A model generated the notes under the pieces. That model did not search any database, was not told the DNA's origin, and saw only the letters and a list, made by a program, of their open reading frames with translations. Shown piece by piece: positions 1-11,778 of a stretch of DNA of 64,000 nucleotides. This DNA comes from Ypsolopha sequella. Its lineage: Eukaryota > Arthropoda > Insecta > Lepidoptera > Ypsolophidae. Both the position numbers and the translations under genes were made by a program. How positions within the stretch are numbered: position 1 is the stretch's first letter; every line of letters begins with the position of its first letter. The stretch lies in assembly GCA_934047225.1 (NCBI GenBank), contig OW203983.1, forward strand, positions 682,001-746,000, in the 5' to 3' direction.

Positions 1-1139
1 CTATGATAACTTTATTTAAAGCAAGTATCACAAATACTCTATTTTCTAGTAGCTATACATTTTGTTTTATAGAGTTTTTCGCTTTATTTTTGTTATTTGT
101 GATATTATGCGTTATGTTAATCATGCAGCGTCATCTATGATCTTAATGAAACAATGGTTACTAAGTGGTGTAGAAATTCAATTTGCTTTCGAGAGTACAG
201 TACAGTTCATATTAGTTCACGTGCTCCTTGATAGATGGCTCCACATGATTCAATTCTGACGTTCGATGTTAGTTTAATGAGGTTTTGTCCTGTTGTATAT
301 AGAGGGCGCAGTTACTAGTAATATTTTTTTTTTGTTTTGAAAATAGTTGTGTGCAATTAGGTATGTAAATTTTGGGGAAGTTTTAGCTTCATATTATTGG
401 AAATATGGAAGTTTAGTCTGTCCTAGTACTGTTTGGAGGTCGTTTCCTTGTGTGTACTGTTGGTCAGGTGTTGGTTATTTGGGATTTATTTTGACATTGG
501 TCCGAAATATTTGTTTTGGGGTCGAAGCCCATTAGAAATGTTAGAAGTGGCAACCTCATAGTTTGGTTGTGGCCGAGATAATTTTTTGACTTTGGTCGGT
601 GTCCAATTGTAAAGTATTAGCGTTGAGTTTAAATAACGAAAGACTTGGTGTTTGTTTGCTTCTGTGTATTATTTTGGTGTCAATAATTTGTAATTTAGTT
701 TGTTAAGTTCTTAGATATTGGAGTCGATAATTTGTAAGATGTTGGTTTATATAAGTTTTTAGTATTTATAAATAGTTACCCAGCTTTAGTGTACCAGTAA
801 GTTATTGTTGATAAATGTCAAGTAGGTTCATTTAGTTTGTTTGGACATAATAAGTTTTATTTCAACTTTAGTTATCAACTTAGAGACTCAGTAAAGTTTT
901 TGAATTTTAATACAGGATTGTAATTAATTTGAATTTCACAAGTTTAAAGTTTAGTCGCACATTAGATTTGTTTAATAAGAGTTAGTGTGTACAGTTAAGG
1001 TTAAGAAGATTAGGGTTCGTTAAGGGTCAGCGTCCCATTACCTAGGTTCCGCAGCCTGTAGTGACTTAAAATGTTTTATTTTTCTTTTTCAATTTTCTTT
1101 TTTTAATATTTTTTTGGCTGACCGGGTAATGTAGCGCTG
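1..1139. other. AT-rich sequence without recognisable gene
   Basis: Short open frames occur (62-259 and 347-535), but their composition is what T-rich DNA gives by chance and I recognise no domain. No repeat structure or RNA gene was seen. Confidence 0.5.
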
Positions 1140-1920
1140 AAATTAATATTGAGTATTTGGGTTCTCGAATTTACAACGGATCAACGAGAGCGGCAACTAA
1201 CAGTCGGCGGGTTTTTCCCTGGATCATTGTCGGTTGGAACGGCGCGCGGCTGGCGTGATGCGAGTTCAGCCAATAAGAGGCCACAAATAAGACGCGACGA
1301 AATTTTGAATTTCGGCGCCCGCAAGCTACGAAAAGTTGAGAGAGAAAAGACTAGTCCGAGAGAGAGGTCGGAGATGGCGCGAACAACGACGTTTGGGCAG
1401 ACTAGGAGCGGCCCTCGTCATAGAGAGTTGTGTGCAAGTGATTTCACTGGAGAGATATAGTAGAGTGCAAGTATTCCAGTGGTATCATTATTGGAAACGA
1501 AGTATTTATGTGGCTGCCGAGATTTGTAACGGTACGTCATGCGACTGCAAACCAACCGCTGCCAAGAAGTCTGACATCGTATACAGGTAGACCCAAATTT
1601 AGGTACCGTAAGATAGCTCAGGTTTTAGTAATAGGGCCTTAGGTATTAAGCCTTGGTATAAATAAACATTTCATGTCCTGTTAATATGTTTTTATTAGTC
1701 TTAACTTTCCCGCTATGTCACGATTACTAGAATCCCTATAGCAGAGGCCGAACCACCCCTAGGAAGTTCTTGCTGGCTGCCGTGGCATCAATTTGTATCA
1801 GTGACCTTTTCAATTAGGAACCTTGACCAGTCAATTTGAAGCCGTGACAACTGTACCTGTAAGAAAAGGCATTTTCAATCAAACAGTTTACACCTTGTTT
1901 CATCCCCTTATATTGATTGG
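1140..1920. other. GC-richer unassigned segment, possible LTR or 5' UTR fragment
   Basis: This block is visibly richer in G+C than its surroundings. It ends with a TATA/poly(A)-like stretch, GGTATAAATAAAC, at about 1655-1667. Two overlapping open frames (1149-1460 and 1336-1590) have arginine-rich translations with no family resemblance. A solo LTR or a retroelement 5' region would fit the composition, but I found no second copy in the window to define its ends. Confidence 0.25.
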
Positions 1921-1924
1921 GATT

Positions 1925-2666
1925 ATGTTGAGAATGGGTTTCTGCAATTAACTTGATCTCTGTCTACAATGTTTTTGCAAAACAAACAACATGGAATTTC
2001 CGCATCTCTGCACACACAACTTGATGTCGCGGACTTAATACACGTACATGCTCCAAATATTTGGGTGTGATAATAGACTCTCACCTTACTTTCAGGCAAC
2101 ATATTACGAACATCACACTTAGAGTGAGAAGACTCATGGCCGTTTTTAAAACTATACGCCATGTAGCAAATGCGGGGATAATAAGAATGCTCTTTTTCAC
2201 TTTGTGCCAATCAATTACTACTTACTTCATAGGATCATGGGGTGGCACCTGTAAGACTTTTCTTCTTCCTCTTGAAAGAGCTCAATGAGCAGTTTTGAAA
2301 GTTAGTACGTTACGTCTCTTCAAATACCCAACAGTTGACTTATATAAGGAATGTGATGTTCTTACAGTGAGGCAACTATTTGTTCTTAATGTGATTCTGA
2401 AACAACATTCAAATGCTCCATACACTCCCCCACAGGACATCTCTTCTCGACGATTACTCCCCATCTTCGAAATATCACGTTCACGGACGTGCTTCGTGGA
2501 AAGATTTGAGAACTATCTTGGTCGGTTTCTCTATAACCTAGTAAATAACCTTCACGCTATCTACTCTCTAAATGCGTATGAAGTTAAAAATAAACTAATA
2601 CCCTGGCTTAAGTCCCTATGTTATGAGGAAACAGAGAATTTTCTTGTCTCTCGTTTTAAATGCTAA
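1925..2666 (+). pseudogene. CR1/L2-type non-LTR retrotransposon, RT C-terminal remnant
   Basis: The translation matches the C-terminal third of the reverse transcriptase at 8340-9113. Both share a KYLGV motif, an LTVRQLF motif and the WGG motif at equivalent places. The clearest homology runs from about 2043. Upstream (1925-2042) similarity continues in scrambled frames with stops. One in-frame TGA at 2286-2288 interrupts the otherwise open frame just after a conserved ERAQ motif, and the frame then runs to a stop after 2663. The catalytic core and endonuclease are absent, so this is a 5'-truncated, inactive copy. The clade (CR1/L2 group rather than Jockey) is inferred from the sister copy. 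Confidence 0.8.
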
Positions 2667-3132
2667 ATGTAAATATACTTGTTGTTTAATATTTTTTTCA
2701 TCCAATTTTTGACACCCTCACCCACACACACACACACACTCCCTCCCTAGTAGTAAATATACGTATCCTAAGACCTTGGTCGTAGGGCTAGGGAAACACA
2801 TACACTAACATACACCCTCTTCCTACACACACACTCTCATTCTCATCCACTATCTTCACACAGACCCACCCTCTCATAAGCACTTGATTTTTTGTATTTA
2901 TTATAAGTTAAGCTGCTAAATATATATTATTATAAGTTATGCTCTGTTGTTTATTTTTTGTATTCTCGTTTATTTTATATTACTTTTAATTTTTAATGTA
3001 ATACTCTGTAAGTGAAGAGCTTGGCGCCTATAGCACCGGTACATACACCCTTGTAGGCATCAAGGTAATCCTATTCTGTTAATGTGTAATTTTTAGATGA
3101 ATTAAATCATATTCTATTCTATTCTATTCTAT
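2667..3132 (+). repeat. LINE 3' UTR with ACAC-rich stretch and (TTCTA)n tail
   Basis: This follows directly from the reverse-transcriptase remnant. It has a CA-rich simple stretch near 2720-2745 and ends in about five ATTCT repeats at 3106-3132. Terminal short tandem repeats are common at 3' ends of CR1/L2-group LINEs. A comparable ACAC-rich UTR follows the sister copy at 9114-9505. Confidence 0.6.
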
Positions 3133-4737
3133 TAATGAAGTCGTCTGGTAATGGATTAATGTACTTTGAAGGCATTAGAATACCATCTGTCCTTTCAAAT
3201 CCGAACTTAAGTGGATCCAGTGTTTCTTGCACTTCATCGAGGCAGTGTATCATCAAATGGGTGTGGAGGAAAGCACGAAGAAGGTGGCCCTATGCACTGG
3301 AACTTGTTGGCGGTAAGTTATCAAGAGATACATTTTTCCCATGGAAGTACTTCCAAAGCCGGAACTCATCACGGGTCTTGCAAGACGAGCCTTTCTTTAA
3401 CAATTTCACTAAGTACTCTTCGGCAAGTGCCATGATTTTGTCGTGAGCTGGAGATAGCGGTGATGAACCAAACTCTTTCAAATAATGCTCAGGGTTACAG
3501 CCGATTGCAGCTTTTTTTGTTCCGAACTTGCTCGTATAGTCACCACCAGAAAGAGCATGAAGTGCTGGTAGTACATGGCACATCTTTTCCGACATTTTCA
3601 GCTAACATGTGAATAGGTATAAGTCTTGTTGTATCACCAATTCCAGTTCTCATCCACATTTCGTTTACTCCTAGGGAGTGAAAACTTTTCCAGTGAAATA
3701 GTGCCAGGACTAATACGTCAGTATCAGCACTTACTACTACAATTTTTTAAACCCTTTCCTTGCCGCATTCTCTGCATGAATCATAATTCGGAAATCTGCT
3801 TCTTCTATCATAAATTTGTCCATGGCAAGTATTGGTTTCGCAACCCCATTTTCAATACACATGCAGCTGGCACAAATATCGTCTGGTAAACCAGAAAAAG
3901 CACTTAACACATGTAGTTGACTAGTAGGTTTGCTCAACATCAAGCATATCAAACCTTGTGTTATATGTTTTTGAAGTAAAAGTTTATTTGATGCGGAGGG
4001 CCAGAAAGTTTCCATTTGAACTGGCAGATTAATTTCTGATGATATTTTAGAAAACAATATTACATTATTATTTTGCCTGGATAGACGTTCTAAGTCTTTC
4101 GGAGAGTACATTTGGTAACTATCAAAGACAAGGTCTACTCTGGAAGCACCGGCTGTAAGTAATAGAGTAAATCTACAATAAGAAGAGGCAACATCACCAA
4201 ATGTTTTTTTTTTCTTTTGTTACCACTTTTCTCAAACAGTTCATAACGTCTACGACAAAACAAGTACTTTGATCTGGCTGACATTTTATTGCTTTTTCGT
4301 CGTTACTCAGACTCTTTTCTAGTTCATGTGTAAGAGTACTTTTATTGCTTTTCATAAGAAGTCCATTTTCATCAAAGAGCATTGACACATCAGATAGTTC
4401 AAACTGAAACAGACGCTCCATTTCATACCCACGAACTTGTGCGATCTGAACAATTCTGTTTGTTCATATTATCTTTTTATTTTTTATTTGATTGATTTTG
4501 GGTTTCAAATGTGGATAATTTCGTACGGTTTATTGTGTCCCAGATGCGTGCAGACTTTTCAACATACCGTGTCTCTCTGTAAGTTTCGTATAATTCAATT
4601 CCTAGTTTGCTGGCATCCAACAGTTTTTTACGTTTTGCCTCAGCAGCAACTGCTACTTGCGTTATGTTGTGATTTGTTTCCAGATAACTCAAAAGGGTTT
4701 CTCGTTTCAATACATACTCAACTATAGTTACAACCAT
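3133..4737 (-). pseudogene. FEN1/PIN-like uncharacterised family protein, broken
   Basis: Four open segments lie head to tail on the minus strand (4737-4477, 4443-4194, 4218-3737, 3740-3133). Together they follow the order of a widespread uncharacterised animal family. That order is an ARxWDxI motif near the N-terminus, then VDLVFDSY, EEAD, ADTDVLVL (minus, about 3705-3680), then an ALHALSGGDYTSKFGTKKA-type segment (about 3565-3510). The acidic spacing and the G-G-D-Y motif resemble the acidic residues and helix-turn-helix of FEN1/XPG-type PIN nucleases; this fold assignment is my inference. At least four frame breaks are visible: one before 4443, one in the A-run at 4202-4218, and others near 3740, 3590 and 3290. 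No continuous product is possible. The 3' end abuts the LINE tail at 3132. The family is multicopy in many animals and may itself be transposon-borne. Confidence 0.6.
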
Positions 4738-5599
4738 ACTGTTAGTATGCTCTGTTTCACTTTTACGAATGCTTCTTTGGTTTAGGCATGAAGAGAGTAT
4801 GAATAAAAGTAGTGTAACGAAAGAAATTAAATTAAAGAAAAAAGCGCAAGTGGAAAGTAAAGCTCGACCTGGCTGCCTACGTATGGCGACATACTGATGA
4901 ATAAATAACCCGGTATAGATGTGCCTATATGACTAAATTGGTGGAGGTGGAAGAAGTGAAAGAGGTGTGTCAGGTCCGTATCAGATAATATGTAGTCTCT
5001 GTATACCCTTCTGCAGAGTTACCCCTTACCCTTGGGTATTACATAAATAATGTTGTGTTAAAATTAAGAAATCGAATATTTTATGTCATAAAATATAGAA
5101 GTGTTTTTTCTAGACTAATGCTTTGAAGTATCAAAAAAATGCTGATAAACAAACTTGTAGACAATATCATGCTAAACATTAATGTGTGATTTTTTTTTCC
5201 ATGAAGATTACCGTTTTCGCAAAAAACGCTTACTTTAACAGAACGGTAGCGGAGTAATGGCGGCCATCTTCAATGACGTCATTCTGGGAAAACGTGGGGG
5301 GTAGGGATCATCCACCCAAGTTTTTTTTGCTTCTTATACTTCCTAGTAATGAGTTCAGAAGAGAAAATCTCTGTACGCCGGTATGCACACAGAAGTGTTG
5401 TCAGCCGCTGGATTATGATTGAAAATCAAAATTCATCTTGTAACTGTTTTAGTACTTATTTAAATTATGTGCAGTAGTAAATTATAATCAATCGCAGGAT
5501 ATATTTTTGCCGTAACCCCGTTTTAAGGTAAGTTTTTGAACACGCGTCACATAACACATTCCTTTGTCTATGAGATCCTAGTGGCTTGTATTCATTTTG

Positions 5600-5726
5600 C
5601 ATTTCAGATTAATCCACGTAACTATAAATCTTTTGATTTTACGCGGCGTAGATTATTTTCTTCTTACATTTCAGCTTAATCCACGTAACTACATATAATC
5701 TTTTGATTTTACGTGCCATAGATTGA
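5600..5726. repeat. Tandem duplication, 67-bp period, two copies
   Basis: Copies begin at 5600 and 5667 with CATTTCAG(A/C)TTAATCC and share an ATCTTTTGATTTTACG block. Divergence is a few substitutions and a small indel. Confidence 0.75.
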
Positions 5727-6119
5727 TTGGCTTTCTTGTATGATTTTAGGCATGACATATTTCATGCGTTTTTTGGTAGCTATTGGGTCCAAAGATTTCA
5801 AAAAAGTTTCGATGAGCCCTGGCACCTAAACTCTATTGCATTGTTTTTGAATGTGTTTTGAATGTGAAATGTCACACGTTAGTGCACTTTAAAAATGCAC
5901 ACGACGCTATATTAAGACCCCTTTTCTCGTATGACATAGCCAAAACAAAAACCAGTTCTGGGCGTGGCTTATTCATTTTTCGATAGCGCGCGGAGGGAAA
6001 TTCGTCCCGGTCTCAAAGCTCGCGCCTACCATAGCAAAATTATGTGAATAGAGTGGACGAGGTAGGGTCAAAAGTAATACGTATTTTATTTTATCTAATT
6101 TATTTGTGTATTTCGATCA

Positions 6120-6275
6120 TCGTCATACGGCATTGATCCTACTTGCTATCACGTCGGGACGTAAATTTATTATGGTCGGCTAAAAGTGGTTTTTTGAGTG
6201 TTTGATTTATCAGTTGACACTCGGAACATTTCAGACACTCCTTTAGAGATACATAATAATATTGTGACGGTTAAT
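6120..6275. repeat. Dispersed repeat, copy 1
   Basis: Shares the pattern CAGTT-CACTCGGAAC-CACTCC followed by a TTAGAGAT/GGGGATT block with copies near 15241-15365 and 22990-23115. The upstream part also has CGTCGG and a GTG-rich segment in the same relative place. Element class unknown. Confidence 0.45.
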
Positions 6276-6429
6276 TGTCACCATTACCCATGTTTTAAAT
6301 ATTTTTAGCTCATTGAGCTGGTTTACACTTGCGAGAAAATAAATTGGACCAATTATTTCTTTACAAAAAAATTTTACTAAAGTTGTAATTACAAAAAGTG
6401 GAAACTAACAAATACTCTCAGAAGGAATG

Positions 6430-6536
6430 CACCACGTCACTATCTGTCTCACTGTAGCCTATCTCAATAATGTCGCTATCTCTCTCATTTAACTGCACCA
6501 TGTCACTATCTATCTCACTGTAGCCTATCTCAATTA
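6430..6536. repeat. Short CTATCTC-type satellite, left part
   Basis: Repeats of a unit containing TCACTATCTxTCTCACTGTAG and CTATCTCAAT. The array resumes at 9513 after the LINE. The last seven bases, TCAATTA (6530-6536), are the left target-site duplication of that LINE. Confidence 0.7.
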
Positions 6537-9505
6537 CGGAGTGCTGGGTAAATAAACTAACTATACCTCCTTTTCTAAGTAATTATATCTATTATGCAAC
6601 AAAAAATTGTCATACACAAAATGAAGGAGTTGTAGTTTACATAAAAAATGATCTTCAGTGTAAAGTTACCGAGCCGGAATTTTTGGAAGGCAATTGTCTA
6701 CTTATAGAATTCGGTAACGATACTGCAATTGCTGGAATTTACCGTCCATCTGGTATAAAAAAAACAGAGACCTTTTTAAAATCAGCAAACAAACTACTAA
6801 CTTCTCTATCAACTTTCAACAATATAGTCTTCATTGGTGACATTAACATCAATATAAGACCTGAGACTATTGAAGAACCTGGTCTGGATTACCTTGAATC
6901 ATTTTCTATGCTCGGCTTGTTACCTGCTCATACTTTTCGTACTAGACAAAAAACATGTTTGGATCATGTCATGCTAAAAACGAAATTACCTTCAGTTACG
7001 TGCGTCATACAAACAACTATGACTGATCATTTCACAATCTGCTTAGCACTTGGCTCTGCACCATTAAATAGCAGCAAATTAACTAAGCTAAGTAATAATG
7101 TAAACATAAATAAAATTGTGACCGATCTAGAAAGCTCTGACTATACAAACATTCTCCAGGCTACGGACGCCAACGTTGCTGCGGTAACGTTAGTAAACAA
7201 GTTAGTAAAGTTAAAGAGAGTAATAGATAACAATACAACTATTAACCCTAATACAACTATTCCTCGTAGTAAACGTATAATAAAACCGTGGATCACTCCA
7301 GGTCTATTGCGTTGTATAAGAAAAGAGCTTAATCAGAGATGCTGCAGATTTAAATTCGCAAAAACAGTCTAATACTGATTTGCTGTCTCAGGGAGACCCT
7401 GACACATCAGTTAATAATGCTAATAATTATTTTGCAAATGTCGGAAAGAATCTCGCTAAAATTATAGAAAGAAATAGAAATATAAATACACCTAGTATAG
7501 TCCCAAGAGAAAAATCATCAAATTCGTCTGTCAACTCCTTCATACTACTAGAAACTGACGAGAATGAAATTGCAACTACCATTAAGAATATGAAATCTAG
7601 CTGTGCAACAAGTTGGGATGATAAATCTACTAAAATTATAAAATCGGCCGCACATATTCTAACTCCGATCATTACCCATATTTGTAATCTTAGTTTTAGC
7701 ACCGGTGTTTTTCCAGATTGTTTTAAGAGAGCTCTAATCCATCCTATACATAAGTCTGGAGATAGAGAGGATGTGAACAATTATAGACCGATCTCAGTTT
7801 TACCGGCTCTGTCTAAGATTTTGGAGCGTCTTATGAATAAAAGATTAATTTCTTATTTAACAAAATTTAAATTAATATCACACAATCAGTTTGGCTTCAT
7901 TCCTGGTAAATCCACTGAAGATGCTGTGCTGAAACTAACCGAGCATATTGCAAAAAAGTTAGACCGCGGTGAAAAGTGTATTGAAGTATTTTTAGACCTA
8001 TGTTAGGCCTTTGATACGGTCTCTATTCCTATACTTCTAAATAAAATGGAGCGCTTGGGCATCCGTGGTTTGCCTTTAAATCTTTTTGCGGATTATTTAT
8101 CACAAAGAATGCAACGAGTTAAAATTGGAGACCACGTTAGTAGAGATGCCTCACTGAACTATGGTGTGCCCCAAGGTAGCATTCTGGGGCCCAGTCTTTT
8201 CATTATTTACATTAACGATCTGTGTAATCTGTCACTGTCAAATGGTTAAATAATCACTTATACGGATGACACTGCCATACTATTTGATCGAAAAGACTGG
8301 AAAACAGCTGTAGGTAATGCCGAGGCTGGTCTCAGGTCAGTGGCTAGTTGTTTAGAGTCAAATATACTAACTCTTAATATCGAAAAATCCAAATTTCTTG
8401 CATTTTCTATCAGAAAGGATGTATCGGTAAACCTGACACTAAGAGCCCACCGCTGTAATAGCTCTAACGATTGCACTTGTCTAGCGCTCGAACGCGTACC
8501 TATTATTAAATATCTCGGGGTTCACATTGATGAACAATTGAATTTTCATCATCATCTTCGTACTCTCTCTGGCAGGATCAGGACACTTATTGTAATATTT
8601 AAAAAGCTTAGACATGTGGCAGATAACAATTTACTCATCACAGTCTATTACTCCCTGTGTCAATCTCTTATTCAATACTGTATATCGGTCTGGGGCGGTT
8701 CAGATAAGACTTCTATGCTGCAAATCGAGAGAGCTCAGAGAGCAGTCCTGAAAGTGATGACTTTTAAGCCATTTCTCTATCCTACGCAGCAATTATTTGC
8801 CAACTGTCAAGTCTTAACAGTACGACAGCTGTTTATCCTTAACGTAATTCTAAGACAACAAAGACTTTTGCCATATAATCCTAACCTTCTCAAGTCTAAG
8901 CGTAGAAAGGATCGAGTTTGTGACAATAAACAATATAATACATCATTTTACTCTCGCTTTTTCGGTGTACTCGGTCCCTATTTGTACAATAGACTCAGCA
9001 AAATTTTATCTCTTTACGATTTATCACAGCTGGAATGTAAAAAGGGTATGATTAGTATGCTGAAAACATTTACCTACAACCAAACAGAAGATCTTCTAAA
9101 AGTCTCCGAATAGATTTTAATTACGTATGACGTAAAAACATATATTTTTTTTGTAAACGCTCCCTGTTTCTTTTCTCTTCTTACACACTCATACTTACAT
9201 TTACACACCCTCTCACATATACACACACATAATTACATACACTCATGTTAATTTTTATATAATTTTTGTAAATTTAAATACGCTTTAATAAATTGCATGC
9301 TTCTCTTCTGCATCTCTTTTTCGGCTACCTGTATTAACTGAACTGTGTCCCTACGAGCAGAAGCAACTGACTCTTAAATGACAGGCTTTGCCTTACTTAA
9401 GTTTCAGTTGAACACATAATTTTTGTGAATACCTTAGCCTTAACATTGTAATTTTTAGGTTAAGATTTTTTGATCCAATAAATAATTTTGTATTTGTATT
9501 TTTTT
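6537..9505 (+). mobile_element. 5'-truncated CR1/L2-group LINE with 7-bp target duplication
   Basis: The element starts inside the endonuclease coding region, encodes degraded EN and RT, and ends with an ACAC-rich 3' UTR and a TTTGTATTTGTATTTTTT tail. TCAATTA is present at both 6530-6536 and 9506-9512. Joining the flanks restores the satellite unit CTATCTCAATTATG, which matches a neighbouring unit, so the insertion boundaries are well supported. Confidence 0.85.
6542..9113 (+). pseudogene. LINE ORF2: AP-endonuclease plus reverse transcriptase, broken
   Basis: Endonuclease: the frame is open from about 6542, earlier than the first start-like codon at 6683. It shows TECW, a GVVVYIKND block, a GDINI motif and TDH before about 7330. 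Frame changes between about 7320 and 7338, and roughly a hundred residues usual between EN and RT appear missing. RT: frame continuous from 7338 to 9113 with a DSGD-NYRPIS block, NQFGF, a catalytic FLDL-AFD motif, GVPQGS and a YTDD box at 8259-8270. Two in-frame stops interrupt it: TAG at 8004-8006, inside the catalytic A motif, and TAA at 8247-8249, just before YTDD. GVPQGSILGP points to the CR1/L2 group rather than Jockey. Inactive copy; also the sister of the fragment at 1925-2666. Confidence 0.85.
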
Positions 9506-9512
9506 TCAATTA

Positions 9513-9625
9513 TGCCTCTCTCATTTAACTACGTTTAACTGCGTAACTATCTCATTCCAACTCATTTTTAATAGCGTCACTATTTATCTTACTTTAACGC
9601 GTGTTAAATGGTATTTCTAATGCAC
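9513..9625. repeat. CTATCTC-type satellite, right part
   Basis: Continues the array seen at 6430-6536 with diverged units (CTCTCATTTAACT, GTCACTATTTATCT). Confidence 0.6.
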
Positions 9626-10126
9626 GTCAAATAGTTTTACTGCCCGCCACTCTTTCATTCTAAATTCTATTTATTAAAAAAAACACGCAGCTTCTTTGGT
9701 AGTAAAATAGCAATAACTTTTTTTTCAAAAGTAATACACAGAAATTGCCAGATCATTTGAAAACCAATATTTGATGAGCCGTTATTTATGGCAATTTGCA
9801 AAACTAACATAGAACATTTTTTTTTCAGGGTGTGGTGTCGAACTAACCTAATTACTAAAAATTGCTTATAAATTGGGTTTTTATTTTTTCTTCCTGATGT
9901 TACGGCATTTCAAGGTTTATTTTTGACTTTATCGAAAGTAGGACTATTCAGAGTTGCGAAACAAAAATTTTATCCCTAGAATTTAGAACTAGTTAGCTTT
10001 GACTCTCAAAAATCTTTTCGAATTTATAAAAGTACCATCAACTCGAAGACTATCTACTTTTTGCTGTGGTCATTATTTGATATTCTTGATATTCCAAGGG
10101 AAAGCGTTGACTTTTGGGACACCTGT
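9626..10126. other. No gene seen
   Basis: AT-rich, no long frame, no repeat recognised. Confidence 0.4.
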
Positions 10127-11778
10127 TTACCCTTGGGATAAATCGCCAAGTGTTTAAAATATAGAAATTTATTTGTATCATAGTTTGAAAAGTTCAGGTC
10201 CCTTTACGCAAAATGAAAAAACAAAACTCTTTTAGGATTATAACGTTTTTATGGCCTTTTATTTAACTTTTTCATACAAGTTTTCTCCTTATGAAAATAT
10301 AGAGATCAACACTTGACATAATATTTTGCATTTGAAAGAAAGCACAGAAAGGAACTATAAAACAAATAATGTAAAAAATATAAAAACCATATCGTTCTAT
10401 TCTAAAGGGATTAATAATCTACTGTTTGTTCAATGTGGTGATAGCTTTGTTTACTATTATTTTTTTCTTTGTTACTAAGATAACAAATATTTTCATACAA
10501 GGTTTTCCTAAAGGGTTATTTCTCCGAATTTGTAACAAGATATTAAGAAGTAATTATAACGGTAAAGTACAACTTTTATCCAAGACAATTTATTGTTAAA
10601 AGTTTGCTAAGTATATGCAACAAACATATTTTAATGATATTATGGCATCTTCAAAATAATTGGGTTTTCCATAAGCGTGATATCAGATTACTTAAGGAAT
10701 TTACGGCTGGTATCACGACGACGGATAAGCCAATTATTTTATTACTATTGTAAAAATAAGTTTATGCATACAGCAGACTTTTAACTATAAGTTTTTTTAA
10801 CTAAAAAATGTATTCTTACTAATTGAAATTGTATTTCTCATCAAGAAGTGCAAGATGGCAAGATATTCAAAATAAGTTAATTGAATTTGTGAAATGGTTT
10901 CAGGTAAAAACAGTTTTCCATGAAACAGTAACTGTTTATACATAGCAAAGTGTGTAAACTTAGTCATCTTAACAAGAACGACGCCTGTATTTCTCTCTTT
11001 TTTATTTCCAGTACAGATAAAAATATACAAACTTGTTAAACTTTGCGTAAAAACGAGGCAATATTGACGATATTCTGACAGCTATTATGATAGTGTTTTA
11101 TCAAATTTTGCTTTTTGGGCTGTATAGGGACGTAGTTAGATGTCACTAGAATATACTCATTAAAAGAGATATGAAGAAAATAAGCTGTAGACTTCACATT
11201 CGGTTTATACCTATTGTATGAATTTTAAGAAAAATCCAGGGGTAAAGGGACCTCTTAAGGAAAACCTTGTATTAAACTATTTGTTATCTTAGTAAAAAAT
11301 AATTCAAGGAAAAAAATAAACAAAGCTACATTGAACAGTAGATAATTAATCTCTTTAGAATAGAACAACATGGTTTTCATATTTTTTACATTATTTGTTC
11401 AACAATTCCTTTCTGTGTTGACTTTTAAATGCAAAATATTATCTCAAGTGTTCATCCCTATATTTTCATAGTGAGAAAATTTGTATGAAAAACGTGAAAT
11501 AAAAGGCCATAAAAACGTCAAAAGTATGTTTTTACAGCTCTATAATATTGGTATTTATTAATTTTACCCAGAAAAAATTGTCTAGACAAACGGACAGACA
11601 GACAAACAAAGGGATAACAAATTAATCCTAAAAGAGTTTAATTTTTTCATTTTGCGTAACGGGACCTGAACATGTTCCGACAGGATTATCTACGATCTAA
11701 TAATTTTGCCATGCACTGTAAATATTTCAACATAAATTTCTATATTTTAAATACTTGGCGATTTATCCCAAGTAAGTG
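10127..11778. mobile_element. Foldback element: 1.65-kb long inverted repeat
   Basis: The left arm (about 10127-10560) and right arm (about 11240-11778) are imperfect reverse complements. The outer ends are CTTGGGATAAATCGCCAAGT (left, about 10133) and its complement (right, about 11755-11774). Inner matches include a TTAGGATTATAACG/AACAAATTAATCC pair, ATAGAACxACATGGTTTT and AACAAATAxTTT. The right arm carries an extra GACAGACAGACAAACA insertion. The central 700 bp has only a 77-codon minus-strand frame (11030-10797) with no family match. No transposase is visible, so it is a non-autonomous foldback or MITE-like element of unknown superfamily. Confidence 0.7.

Larger units (their letters stand above)
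4738..6429. other. No gene seen
   Basis: AT-rich DNA with scattered simple repeats. A perfect CRE-like palindrome (AATGACGTCATT) occurs near 5270 next to GGCGGCCATCTT. In the absence of any downstream gene I give it no regulatory role. Confidence 0.4.

Noticed and set aside
5262..5280. CRE palindrome next to a YY1-like motif as a promoter
   Set aside because: No gene or initiation context nearby; short palindromes occur by chance in this length.
10797..11030. 77-codon frame in the foldback centre as a transposase piece
   Set aside because: No recognisable motif; length is expected by chance.
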